From: Epithemia pelagica
Taxonomy: Eukaryota > Bacillariophyta > Bacillariophyceae > Surirellales > Surirellaceae
Assembly (NCBI GenBank): GCA_946965045.2
Contig: OX337229.1
Span: 1,240,001 to 1,304,000 of the forward strand
Reading direction: 5' to 3'
DNA: 64,000 bases
Part shown: piece after piece, positions 32,156-45,089 of the stretch
Layout: the number at the start of each line of letters is the position of its first letter
How positions within the stretch are numbered: position 1 is the first letter of the stretch
The notes under the pieces: generated by a model
What the model was told of the DNA's origin: nothing
Databases searched by the model: none
What the model saw: the letters and a program-made list of their open reading frames with translations, nothing else
Made by a program: the position numbers and the translations under genes

Positions 32156-32947
32156 ATGGCGGATCTTCACTTTACAGTTCAAGACCATAACGGATCTCAC
32201 GGTGGTGGTCCTCAAATGATTCCACCCCAAGAAGTTCCCATGGCTGGTGAAATGGATCATTTGCCCAACCATGCCGCCGCCGCCGAACCCGCCCAACAGT
32301 CCACCTTGGAATACATGCAAGAACAATTCAATTCGTCGGCTCATCCTTCGGTGGTGGTCTTTCACATTTTATTCAAAGCCTTGGCCATATTTTTGTATAT
32401 TTTGGGTGGTATCATTTTGCATCGAACCGGTGGATCGGCCGCCGAACAGGGGGGAGGCAAATTTATAATCTTGACCGTGGTGATTATTTTGTTGTTGGCG
32501 GCCGACTTTTGGGTGGTCAAAAATGTGACTGGCCGTTTGTTGGTGGGATTGCGATGGTGGAACAAGGTCAATGAAGATTCCACCACATGGATCTTTGAAT
32601 CGTCGGAACAAACCGACCATCCCAAACCGATTAACAAATTTGACAAGTCCTTTTTTTGGACCGTCTTGTATGCCACACCCTTTGTGTGGGTGGGAATGCT
32701 GGTCATTGCCATTCTCAATTTGGAAATTAATTGGTTCATGGTCTGTATCATGGCGCTCGCCTTGTCCTGTTCCAATGTCTATGGGTATTACAAGTGCAGT
32801 TCCGATCAAAAGGCACGGTTCCAACAACTCGTCCAACGGGGTGCCCAACAAGGTGCCATGGCGGTCGTGAGCTCTAGTATGCTTTCCGTCTTGACGGGCC
32901 AAAACGCGGCCGCTTCCAACAACCGAACGACTGGCCCCATGACATGA
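32156..32947 (+). CDS. TVP23: TVP23-family Golgi membrane protein
   Basis: 263 aa from ATG 32156 (MADLHFTVQDH); the open frame reaches 35 codons upstream, almost to the tRNA, so the later ATG is preferred. Small Golgi vesicle protein of the Tvp23/FAM18 family, thought to act with YIP1-type proteins in trafficking. Motifs are SAHPSVVVFHILFKALAIFLY (first helix), LLAADFWVVKNVTGRLLVGLRWWN (family signature), WIFES, and a C-terminal pair of helices (VLYATPFVWVGMLVIAILN; FMVCIMALALSCSNVYGYYKC). Four transmembrane segments as expected. The N-terminal 60 residues and the tail after GYYKCSSDQK are low in conservation. Confidence 0.92.
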   Translation: MADLHFTVQDHNGSHGGGPQMIPPQEVPMAGEMDHLPNHAAAAEPAQQSTLEYMQEQFNSSAHPSVVVFHILFKALAIFLYILGGIILHRTGGSAAEQGGGKFIILTVVIILLLAADFWVVKNVTGRLLVGLRWWNKVNEDSTTWIFESSEQTDHPKPINKFDKSFFWTVLYATPFVWVGMLVIAILNLEINWFMVCIMALALSCSNVYGYYKCSSDQKARFQQLVQRGAQQGAMAVVSSSMLSVLTGQNAAASNNRTTGPMT

Positions 32948-33481
32948 TTATGAAGGGGTTAGGTAGCTGGAGTAATTGTGATTAACTTTCAACTAGATAA
33001 TACTTAGTGGTCTCTTTTCCTTGCAAGCTCCAGATATAGAACGACCAGGACTCCACATTGGAGTTACTCCAAAAAGCCTTGGAGTTGGAGGAGGACGAGC
33101 ATCAGATCTATAGTCTACCCGTTCCAAAAGAAGTTGGGCACATAGATGTCAGTCCTTCGATCCGTGAACCTGGGCCCTCTCACGGGACTAAATTATTGGA
33201 TCTCGAACATTCCATCCAACTCCAACCATGGTCAGAAGATTTTGGATTCATTCTTGTTTCTTGGTGTGGGTGTTTATTGTTGCCATTCTGTTCCCTTGAG
33301 CCTTGTCGACTGGAACCACTGGAGGCACTGCAACTCGTTCCAAAACATGCATCATCGTCGCCCCCTGTCAAGTCGCCGCCGACGACGAAATCCTGGTTCT
33401 CGTCCTCCGTTGTTGGAAGATCCGTTGCTTCCGAATGCACCATCCCACGATTCTCCACTGGTGGATTCACCCCGAGGAGAT
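32948..33481. other. Intergenic upstream of the SPFH gene
   Basis: Several overlapping open frames exist on the plus strand from 33058, none with recognisable content. They may be an unannotated 5' exon or UTR of the SPFH gene. Confidence 0.4.
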
Positions 33482-34932
33482 ATGGAACTCTTGGAGTATT
33501 CTTTTCAAAGTCAAGAAGATCCATACTACACAAGAATCACCCCAACGACCTCCTTCTCCTTGTACCAACCACCCGCACCGTTGGTAGTGGCAGAAAAGAT
33601 GGAACGAGACGGGGACGAACGAGGCCACAACATCAATGCCCACGTGTTCCGGAGCACGAATCGTGGTGATGGCTCACGAGTTTCTCCATCCTTCCAGTCA
33701 CGGCAGCATTCCTCTCAATCCTTGGTTCCTTCCTTCTCGTCTCAAAAGAACCATCCTTCTCCAGGACAACAATCCTTTCATCATCCTGCGGCAACAAACA
33801 ACACGGTAGTACGGCAGGGTTCCAGTCGACCGCAGCGACTTCATCACCCGGATACAACAACGACGACGACTGGTGCACTGACCGTGTATTCCAGCCCCAT
33901 TTGTTCGCGGGGGTTCCTGTGTTGCCAATGTGTCCGAACCAGTGAATTGGGCATTGTCGAACACTGTGGTCGGTTTCAAGAAATGGTCGGACCCGGCTTG
34001 TACTTGCAGCCCTGGCCGTGGACCGGCATTACCACTCGAATCTCGTTGCGAGTGCAATCCTTGACCCTGTCACTTTATTGCTTGACAAAGGATCAAGTGT
34101 CTTGTCAGATTCAAGTTGTGGTACTCTATCGCGTTTCGGCTCCTCGGGCCTATCAGACCTATTATCGATTGGACCATGTCACCACCTTTCTCACGGCCCT
34201 CATTTTACGGATGAAATCCGTGCCCGTGTGGCAGGAACAGTCCTGGAAGAACTCTTTACTCATTCACCAACCACCCTGGCCACTCCTGTTCTCGACGCGC
34301 TCGTTCGAACTCTCTTGATCGAGTACGGTGTCCAACTGCACAAGCTATTGGTGACACGGATCCGTCCCGACCCGGTCGTACGGTCCGCCCTGAATGAAAT
34401 TCCCGCCCGTCGCCGCGAAACATGGGCCGCCTCGCACCAGGCAGAGGCTCACAAGGTTGAAGTCGTGGCACGGGCCCAAGCGCACGCCGAACGATTGTCC
34501 TTGTTGGGACGAGGAACTGCCCGACAACGACGTGTCTTGTTGGAACAGTTTTGGTACGAGTCGGTCCACGAATGGATTCACAATGTCTATCTGGCTCCAC
34601 CACAGGTACCTTCGACGCAAGATCTCTTGACCTTGCTCCTGATTACACAGTATTTGGACGTGATTACGGCCGTGGGTGCTCCGAAAAAACCACACACCTC
34701 GGAGCATGCCGCACAGCAGCAGCAGGACACGAAAGAGTCGTGTCTTGTTCTCCATCACAATGACTTTGGAAGGCCTCTCCAGTCACCCTTGGCGGCGGCG
34801 GCGGCAGCAAGTCTCCGTGCCGTGACCAACACGAGGAGAGATTCCGACACTCACCGTGCGTCATCGTCATCATCGTCGTCGTCGTACCACAAGGACATGC
34901 TGCAACTGATTCCGGCAGCTACCACCACATAA
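33482..34932 (+). CDS. SPFH/stomatin-family (HIR-like) protein, apparent frameshift
   Basis: Membrane-scaffold protein of the band 7/SPFH superfamily, nearest to plant hypersensitive-induced-reaction proteins. The first frame, with a plausible ATG at 33482 (MELLEYSFQSQEDPYY), encodes ELGIVEHCGRFQEMVGPGLY and SLRVQSLTLSLYCLTKDQVS. The second frame carries the rest: ARVAGTVLEEL, LLIEYGVQLHKLLVTRIRPDP, RSALNEIPARRRE, LGRGTARQRRVLLEQFW and LLLITQYLDVITAVGA. The switch occurs at the T run 34203-34206; one extra T would fuse the frames as TALIFTDEIRARV. No GT-AG intron fits and the SPFH alignment is continuous. So this is a one-base indel, either a sequencing artefact or a new pseudogene. The first 130 residues are Ser/His/Gln-rich and not conserved. 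Confidence 0.75.
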
Positions 34933-35094
34933 TGGTATCACGCGGCGACCCCGGTGGAAGCGCGTGTGGTTCAACAAATCACATCATTTGCTTTGGTGTT
35001 CACACCAATAGTAGTAGGATGGATTCTTTTTGTGTACTATAAAAACTTTTGCGTCTCTCTCTAGTGTAGTTGGGTATTGCTTTCTGTAAGAATT

Positions 35095-37326
35095 TTAAAA
35101 CAACAAATCTTCCGACTCTCGAATCCGTTTCAAGACGGTTTGAGCATCGCGTTCCCATTGTTCCTGACTGGACCGAACCGGTTCGGAAAAGGGTCCATCT
35201 CGTCGGACGCGGGGCAGGACCGGGTCCACCTTTTGCCACCAGGCCCATCGTTCGCGGGGACAAAATCCCAAGAGGATAAACCAATCCAGCGGTGTGTACA
35301 GGGGAACATTGTAATTGGCCAAGAGTTCCTGGCCCTTGCGGAGGGGTCGAGGTTGACCGTGTCGGAGACTCCGTACCACAAAGGTCCCTCGAACATGGTC
35401 GGTATGATTTTTGAACAGTTTGCTCGATGGATGATTGTGCTGATGTTGATGGGTATACGAGACATGAGCATCGACAAAGTCTCCCCGCGCAATGCGTTCG
35501 GTACCATTCAATTCAATAAACCCTCCGGCATTGACATCGTGATTGATCAAATCCATCAGTGGCACGAGTCGGAGGGATCCATGTTCTTCGTGGCCGGCCG
35601 TGGCCCGGGACGACACAGTACACAGGGCCCATTTCAAATTGGCCAATTTGGACAAGCCGGGCGGTGTTTGAATGTACTCACCAAAATCATTGTACAAGCC
35701 ATTTTCAATCCGATCCGCGTACAAGGCGGCCTTGACAATTTCCGCCGACCAGCCTTCGACGTCCATGGCCAATTCATGCCGCATGGCTTCGAGGGCATCC
35801 AGCATTTGGGGTCGCAACGAACGGGAATACCCACACGTGGGTTCCTCCGGAAGCGTCAAGAGGTAGGGATACCATTTCGAATACCGACCCAATCCTCGTT
35901 CATGGGCCAAGAGCAGTGTGAGGAGGGCGGCATCGTCCAAGGAATGAAAATTGTGCTTGGTTTGAACCTCATCAGGAATCAAGGCGGACAAGGTTTCAAT
36001 CGCGACCGAGCGCGTCATTTGATACGACAGGGGAATGCGTAACAAGACTTCTTCTTGTTGATACAATTGCACGGGCGTTGGTTGTTCCGTCTCGTGGTGG
36101 TCCGGTGTATACAAGTGGGAGGCCAGGGTCGGTTCGGCGCCCAACAATTCTTGACATTTTTGGGGATTGTATTTGCGCAAACATTTTTGTCGCACTTGTT
36201 TGGTTTTGATCCAAGTGCGTTTTTCCGCCGAGGCTCCTGGTTTGCACTGGGTTTGACAGGAATGGTAGGAATCTTGGACCATGCCCAACCCTCGAATGGG
36301 ACCACTTGGTGCCGGTGACAGAAATCCCAGATCGGCATGGACATAGCCACCCTTTTCTCGAATCACGGCTTCCCGCAACAAGGCAAACACATGAGCATGG
36401 GTGGGATCGGCTTCTTCGGGAACCAGCAAGGGGAGGGGATCGTCCGACGAGTGTTGGTGTTGTTGTGCCGGAGTTGGGTGTGTCGATGCAAAGGGCCACC
36501 ACAACCACGAGATACCCTGGCGATTGGTTCGACTAGCTGTGATTCTACCATAGGCTTGCTGTGATGACGACGACAAGGACAGGACGGAGAGGATGGAATA
36601 CCACGTGGGACTGTTCCACGTGACCAATTGAAAGGCGGTCGACGATCTAATGGAACTCCCCAAGGCTTGTCGCCAGGGAGAAACAGTTCCGGAAAAATCA
36701 GTCCATCCCGCACCCATGGCATAGCCCAAGATACAACTCAACCCAATTCCACTCAAGACCATCCACGAATAATACGACGACGATGACGACCAATAAGTGC
36801 CTTGTGGTGGTTGTTGTGGTTGTTCCAGCGAAGAAGACGTATTGCTGTTGTTATTGTTAGTTGTGTTGGTCGCAAAGGACCAAAGACCACCCACCAAGGC
36901 TTGTGGGGACAATCGGGAAGAAAACTCGGCCAATCCACCGTGACCGGTACTGGCAGCCATGGTAGTAGTAGTATGGGAGGTGGTATTAGAGGAGGACAAT
37001 GGAGTTTGGTGGGGAGTGTTGTTGGTGTTGGTTTGACTCTTGATGTTTCCAGTGGTACTAGTACTAGTAGTAGTCGTCGTGGTGGCGGTAGTTCCAGTTT
37101 GTGATTGAGGTGGTTGCTGCTGCAATGGTAATTGACTCTTATCACTGCTCGGTGTAGCACCACTGCTCCCTGTACTGGTTGTTGTTGTTGTTGCCGCCGC
37201 CGAGGATGCGGCGGTTGTGGTGGGACCTCCTCCTCCTCCTCCTCCACGATGACGATGATGTTTGTGGGATCCAGCCTCGGCGGCGGATCCGGACTTGTGG
37301 TGTCCCACTTTTTTGTTTTTTCCCAT
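35095..37326 (-). CDS. SET-domain (Rubisco LSMT/SETD3-like) lysine methyltransferase
   Basis: 743 aa, ATG at 37326, single exon. The N-terminal 190 residues are Thr/Ser/Gln/Asn low complexity, followed by a hydrophobic span (WMVLSGIGLSCILGYAMG, about 195-212). The SET core is split in the way typical of the LSMT/SETD3/SETD6 group: an early strand EEVLLRIPLSYQMT, an iSET helical insert (LLTLLLAHERGLGRYSKWYPYLLTLP) and the late catalytic part LVPLMDLINHDVNA with GQELLANYN. A substrate-binding C-terminal domain follows only in short form (LDWFILLGFCP). Another insertion of about 80 residues with cysteines lies before the SET strand (CQTQCKPGASAEKR). Substrate unknown. Shares a 329-bp divergent promoter with GyrB. 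Confidence 0.85.
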   Translation of the reverse strand: MGKNKKVGHHKSGSAAEAGSHKHHRHRGGGGGGGPTTTAASSAAATTTTTSTGSSGATPSSDKSQLPLQQQPPQSQTGTTATTTTTTSTSTTGNIKSQTNTNNTPHQTPLSSSNTTSHTTTTMAASTGHGGLAEFSSRLSPQALVGGLWSFATNTTNNNNSNTSSSLEQPQQPPQGTYWSSSSSYYSWMVLSGIGLSCILGYAMGAGWTDFSGTVSPWRQALGSSIRSSTAFQLVTWNSPTWYSILSVLSLSSSSQQAYGRITASRTNRQGISWLWWPFASTHPTPAQQHQHSSDDPLPLLVPEEADPTHAHVFALLREAVIREKGGYVHADLGFLSPAPSGPIRGLGMVQDSYHSCQTQCKPGASAEKRTWIKTKQVRQKCLRKYNPQKCQELLGAEPTLASHLYTPDHHETEQPTPVQLYQQEEVLLRIPLSYQMTRSVAIETLSALIPDEVQTKHNFHSLDDAALLTLLLAHERGLGRYSKWYPYLLTLPEEPTCGYSRSLRPQMLDALEAMRHELAMDVEGWSAEIVKAALYADRIENGLYNDFGEYIQTPPGLSKLANLKWALCTVSSRATAGHEEHGSLRLVPLMDLINHDVNAGGFIELNGTERIARGDFVDAHVSYTHQHQHNHPSSKLFKNHTDHVRGTFVVRSLRHGQPRPLRKGQELLANYNVPLYTPLDWFILLGFCPRERWAWWQKVDPVLPRVRRDGPFSEPVRSSQEQWERDAQTVLKRIRESEDLLF

Positions 37327-40555
<3,229 letters not shown>

Positions 40556-40737
40556 CGACTACGAGGATATGGAAATTTATCTTGGCCAAGAGAATGGCAT
40601 GGTCTTACCACTGCCAGTAGCATCTCAAAGGGCCATGGACTTTCTCTTTGTGGATAGCATGTTCTTCCAAATTGCCAAAGGTGTCGGAGACACGAAAAGC
40701 AAGTGTAGAATGTAGAATTCCAAACGAGACCTGGGAG

Positions 40738-43700
40738 TTAACTTGCCACTTGGCCTGTAGGTGTCGAATTTGCCGCAATCTCATTAAAAGCTTCTAGCGC
40801 ATTGTTTTGTACATCACCTTCCTTGTTGTGTTCGAGTGTGGCCAATAACACCGCAACACCTCCGAGATCCACAATGCGGGCACGCACCGACGCTGAAAGG
40901 GAGGCCAAGGCCCACAACAAGCGACATGCCTCGCTCTGAAACTCGACCGCATCAGGATTTCGTTGCATACGTTCCATCAACACTGGCATGATTCCTCCGA
41001 CAACTTGGCACTGGTCCGGTTTGGCCAACACAACGTTTGTCAAAAATTGCAAGGCCGAATGTAGATAATCCGTTGAAGGGCTTTGACCACGAATCGTGTC
41101 CACCGTGCAAGAAACAGCACCAGCATCTAGAATAGCTGGAACTACCTCAGGTATCAAGGTCAAGCTGGTCAAGACGCCAGTTGCATAAATCAAAATTGGT
41201 TCGTTCTCGCGATGAATGAGCATTACGGACGTGGCAACTTCGACACCATTTTCATCCGAGAAAACTTTTTTATTCGCAGCCGACTCCACAAACATTCCAA
41301 GAAAAAGACTAAGACAAGAACTAACCAATTCAATGTCATCCAAGTGCGCACGCATCGCCTTAAGGAGGATATTGATCACCGTCTTGGATTCGGCTAAGCA
41401 TTCGGCGACGCGAAAGCCAACGTTGCAGAGAGTCGCACACCCGTTGGTCACAATGATCTTGGATTCTGGATGCCGAGACATGGCATCAATCACCAAATCA
41501 ACTGCATCGCTCGAAGAAAGGTGTTCTTGTATGTTCTTGTCTCGAGACGACAAGTTCCTGAGCCCTATACAGCACGATTCTTGGACTCTCTCACCTTCCG
41601 AACTGCTGTGTAAAGTCATGGCAAAGCAAATGAGTCCAATGGAATCCTTTTCGCAAGATTCTGCATTTGCATCAGTCGTGACCAGCATGGTCGAGATGAG
41701 CGTGAAGAGAATCTCTTGCAACCGAACGGAACTCTCGTACACGCGGCACAATCTCTTGATGGCGGCAAACACGACCTGTGATCGAAGGACAGCCTTGACA
41801 CGATCACACCCAATCGCCAAACTCAGCAACGCACAGGTAGATTCTTCGTGCAACGTTGCATCGTCATGGTCCATGATGAGTTGCGCAATCAACTCGACTC
41901 CTCCCCGATTGGCGAATAGGTTCTTGTCCATAGGTGTACTGGCTGCAATGTTGGCAATCAACGCCACGGCCTCGGTGCAAAGTGAAACACTCTCCTTCTT
42001 ATCCTTGGCGGCTTGGAACGCCAATAGAACGAGTTCATTGGGATCGGACGTAGCCAGGTTCTCATTGGTCATGACGTACAAATTGCTAATTGCGCCCAGG
42101 AGCGCTTCCAGAAGAGGCGTCGAGGACGACTTGACATTTTTGCGGAGAATGTCAACAATCGTTTGTAAAACAGAACCAGTCGGATCCAATGCTCCTTGCG
42201 CATTCTCACTGGCGGACAAACACCATACCAATCGTACAGCTTCGGCGACGGAATCTTGTAGACAATGCAACACCACAGTCAAACCCGAGCCTCCGTCGTC
42301 CAAGGTAGTTGCCGCTAGTACCGTTCGTTTGTTGGATTCGGCGTGGAAGGAAATCGTGCAGAGTTCATACAGGGCTCTCATGCACCATTTCAGGACCGAG
42401 ACGGAATTCCTATGCGCCGACATGGACAGGAGGACAACCGCTGCGGCTCCAGAGCTACTTCCGTCATCAACTTGCCCCTCGGTCAATCCTGATGCCGTTG
42501 CCAAGCAAACCAGAGCCCGACACGCAGTAATTTGAATATTTTCATTGTGTGAGAGCGATTGCATAACAAACAATAAGGCTTCCATTGCATTCCTTGCGGC
42601 TTCGGTTGCCAACATTGCCGTTGTTTCAAAGTTATCGTCTTTGTCTTTTCCATCTTGTTCTTTCTCAAAGGCAACTGTAGAAAGAAACATTTCAACTGCC
42701 TTTTCTTCTAGAGGTTCGTGCACCATGTGAGACCACATTGCTTGAGACAAGAATTCATAGCCTCGAGATTTTTGAAAGAGTAGTTTTGCTTTTTTCCCGC
42801 CAAACCACAGTTGATCGGTAATGGATTGCATGGTTGCTAGTTCTGGTGCTTCACTGGAGGAAGAGGAAGCCAAAAGCTTGGAAAGATACTCTGCGTTGTA
42901 ACCACCTACTTTTCCTCCCGAATCTGAAGCAATACCAGGTGCCATTCTCATGGAGGTAGAGATAGATAGTTCAAGAGTTTCCTTTGGTTGTGTGGTTGGC
43001 AGGCTTTCTGGCATGACAACAATTTCATGTTGTTGGGTTTCTGACTTACGATCCTCTTTGGCAGCAGTAGTATCCTTATCCACCCAGGTGGCTGAGGAGT
43101 CAAAAAAAATTTCTCTGCGCTCGGGTCGTTTGGTGACGGTCCCCTTCGGAGGTGCCAACGGTGAAAATGGAATATCAGCGGATATGGCTTCGGGCGAGGG
43201 ATAAATTTGTTCTTGAGGAGAATTGGGTGCGTGTGGATATTTCGAAACGCGAGCGCTTGCTTCCGTTGTAGCGGTGGTTGGTTTTGCACTGGTTCGGTTG
43301 TCGAAGGCAGCCGTAACGGCCCGATCGAGGGGTGCCGCCGGAGCGCCTTCTTCGTTAGTAGATTTGTTGGCATCCGAAACCGTTTTCCTACCCGACGAGG
43401 TGGTTGGACTTGCATTATCCTGGGTCGTTCGACCATGGCCATGGTGGTTGCCCTCATCTTCGTCGTCGTCCGTGAGCCGAAGCTGCTGATCGAGAGTGAT
43501 ACCTGATATAACAGTGCCTGCATCGTCTATTTCTCCACTTCCTCCACCGCTCTTTTCTTCAAGAGAAAGAAAACGAGGGACCGACTGATCTTGGGAATTT
43601 GAGAGCTTAGGAACAGGGTTTAAGTGTTCTTGCTGTTCTTTCGGAAGATAGGGATGACACCCCAGACACCGCCCCGCATCGACATGGCCTTTGATGGTCA

Positions 43701-43857
43701 AGGGAGTTTTCTTCTTGCCCAGAACTCCAATTTTGTACAGCTTGATTCCACATTTCGGACATTCTCCACGGCGTTGACGCTTCTCATGCAATTTCTTTTG
43801 ATCACCAAGCCGAGCAGCGTGGAACGGTGGCTCTTCTCCATGCTCCATCGAGCTCAT
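40738..43857 (-). CDS. Armadillo-type repeat protein with N-terminal Cys pairs
   Basis: 1039 aa, single exon, ATG at 43857. Residues 30-70 hold two Cys pairs (CPKCGIKLYKIG ... GRCLGCHPYL) that could bind one zinc ion. A 250-residue acidic, Ser/Thr-rich linker follows. From about 400 to the end there are tandem alpha-helical ARM-like repeats recognisable by G.L..L..L and N.a..AL..L patterns (NIQITACRALVCLATASGL; STCALLSLAIGCDRVK; CIGLRNLSSRDKNIQEHL; NGCATLCNVGFRVAECLAE; LLWALASLSASVRARIVD). The last repeat ends DLGGVAVLLATLEHNKEGDV. The repeats serve protein binding and no catalytic motif is present. I do not recognise a specific orthologue. Confidence 0.75.
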   Translation of the reverse strand: MSSMEHGEEPPFHAARLGDQKKLHEKRQRRGECPKCGIKLYKIGVLGKKKTPLTIKGHVDAGRCLGCHPYLPKEQQEHLNPVPKLSNSQDQSVPRFLSLEEKSGGGSGEIDDAGTVISGITLDQQLRLTDDDEDEGNHHGHGRTTQDNASPTTSSGRKTVSDANKSTNEEGAPAAPLDRAVTAAFDNRTSAKPTTATTEASARVSKYPHAPNSPQEQIYPSPEAISADIPFSPLAPPKGTVTKRPERREIFFDSSATWVDKDTTAAKEDRKSETQQHEIVVMPESLPTTQPKETLELSISTSMRMAPGIASDSGGKVGGYNAEYLSKLLASSSSSEAPELATMQSITDQLWFGGKKAKLLFQKSRGYEFLSQAMWSHMVHEPLEEKAVEMFLSTVAFEKEQDGKDKDDNFETTAMLATEAARNAMEALLFVMQSLSHNENIQITACRALVCLATASGLTEGQVDDGSSSGAAAVVLLSMSAHRNSVSVLKWCMRALYELCTISFHAESNKRTVLAATTLDDGGSGLTVVLHCLQDSVAEAVRLVWCLSASENAQGALDPTGSVLQTIVDILRKNVKSSSTPLLEALLGAISNLYVMTNENLATSDPNELVLLAFQAAKDKKESVSLCTEAVALIANIAASTPMDKNLFANRGGVELIAQLIMDHDDATLHEESTCALLSLAIGCDRVKAVLRSQVVFAAIKRLCRVYESSVRLQEILFTLISTMLVTTDANAESCEKDSIGLICFAMTLHSSSEGERVQESCCIGLRNLSSRDKNIQEHLSSSDAVDLVIDAMSRHPESKIIVTNGCATLCNVGFRVAECLAESKTVINILLKAMRAHLDDIELVSSCLSLFLGMFVESAANKKVFSDENGVEVATSVMLIHRENEPILIYATGVLTSLTLIPEVVPAILDAGAVSCTVDTIRGQSPSTDYLHSALQFLTNVVLAKPDQCQVVGGIMPVLMERMQRNPDAVEFQSEACRLLWALASLSASVRARIVDLGGVAVLLATLEHNKEGDVQNNALEAFNEIAANSTPTGQVAS

Positions 43858-44339
43858 TTATTGATTCAGCAAAAAGAGAATGAAAAATGAGGGGTGCAGG
43901 TCATTACAATAGGGCGACCCTTTTAAAATTTGGGGAGAGTGGAGAGTGGTGCGCTCTCACCTCACGCAAGCCAAAATACAAGCTGAGTTCAGACAGAATG
44001 TTCCTGTCGTAGCGCTCCAGTAGGAAATCTACGTAATACGCGCCAGCCATCTTTGTTTATATAGCCCGTATAAGGCCGACCCTTAACGCCATTCGTAAGG
44101 AACGCGTTTTAAGCACTAGCGAGCAACCAATTTACTACTCGCATAAAATTTATGGGATTAGTGGTTATGCTCGCTTATACTGCTCGCGCCTTAACCGTGT
44201 TTGAAAACAGATCGTTTTAACTCTCCGCCAGCATCATTTTTGTTGCTTTCATCGCGCTGTAGTATCCAATGCATTGACTGATCTCATTGCACTATGTCAT
44301 TGGGATCATTGAATTGTCAAACCAAACCACAACGCAACC
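43858..44339. other. Flank and left terminal region of the transposon
   Basis: Contains the armadillo gene promoter, a TTAA at 44083-44086 preceded by AGGCCGACCC, a second TTAA at 44109-44112 that begins the left repeat of the piggyBac element, and a further TTAA near 44213. Confidence 0.6.
44120..44151 (+). repeat. Left terminal inverted repeat of the piggyBac element (imperfect)
   Basis: Begins 7 bp inside TTAA 44109-44112. It forms an imperfect palindrome with GCGAGCAA and TTACTACTCGC arms, and pairs with 48688-48719 at about 22 of 32 positions. Confidence 0.55.
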
Positions 44340-45006
44340 ATGGATGACCCGGGTATGATGGAAGGTGTGTTTGTACGGAACGATTATACCAAAAGTTGTT
44401 ATCGCACCCATTGACGATGCGCAAATGATCCTCACCTCATTTTTGTTTTGTCTTTTAGCATTCAGCGAATCTGTCGACATTGCAGAAACCCACCTCCCCG
44501 ACAACAACTGTTCATCAAGTGGAGTGTTTGTGCCCTTTACCCTGCAGAAGTCTCTTGTCATGACAACAAATCAGGACGGCAACGTAGTTCACCAAGCCAA
44601 AGAACGCACTGAAACCCGCTTTATTCCTGAAGAATACGCGACGATGGAAAGCATTGACCGCATCCTTCATGAATTGAACAATACTCAACAGTCTTCTAGC
44701 AATAAACATGGATACATGTTTTGGGAGAATGTTTGCCCCGTTTGCAAACTCAACCCGTGCCAAGTTGTTGAGCACCTCCCTTACATGCACGATATTGCGA
44801 CGCACCTCAAGGGCCTTGGTAAGCCTAACCGTTCCATACGCTACCATTTGTACCGCCGCCTTACCAACAAGCTCTATGGCACACTGGGGAAGGGCAACCG
44901 TGTTGAACTACCTCCTTGCCTAGTGGACTTTGTCCTTGAAAATTTCCCGAATGAAAACACAGACGACCCTTATACTGGTTTCATTCCTGCTCCTACTGAC
45001 CATTAG
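44340..45006 (+). CDS. Accessory gene of the piggyBac element, spliced, 190 aa, unknown function
   Basis: Exon 1 is 44340-44364 (ATG in ACCATGG context; MDDPGMME) and exon 2 44459-45006, joined across a 94-bp intron (GAAG|GTGTGT ... TCTTTTAG|CA), which keeps the frame as MMEAFSESVDIAETH. The C-terminal half carries ENVCPVCKLNPCQVVEHL, a C..C....C pattern that may bind a metal, then a basic helix RSIRYHLYRRLTNKLYG and GKGNRVELPPCLVDFVLENFP. The pattern looks like a compact DNA- or protein-binding module. It converges on the transposase with 83 bp between the stops and lies inside the same terminal repeats, so it probably moves with the element. I do not recognise the family. Confidence 0.62.
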
Positions 45007-45089
45007 GCAACACAGGGAGTCAATACATCCTCGTAGTAGTAACTGAATATTGCTTAGAATGTCAATTTGATATGTTGATCTGTTTTTTA

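Noticed and set aside
33058-33669. 203-codon frame before the SPFH gene as a separate gene
   Set aside because: Begins without a supported promoter, overlaps the SPFH frame out of phase, and reads as low-complexity sequence. It may be an upstream exon or UTR but cannot be supported.
35077-36042. 321-codon plus-strand open frame
   Set aside because: Antisense to the conserved SET domain; no family resemblance.
41216-42535. 439-codon plus-strand open frame
   Set aside because: Antisense shadow of the armadillo repeats; Ser/Thr-rich without motifs.
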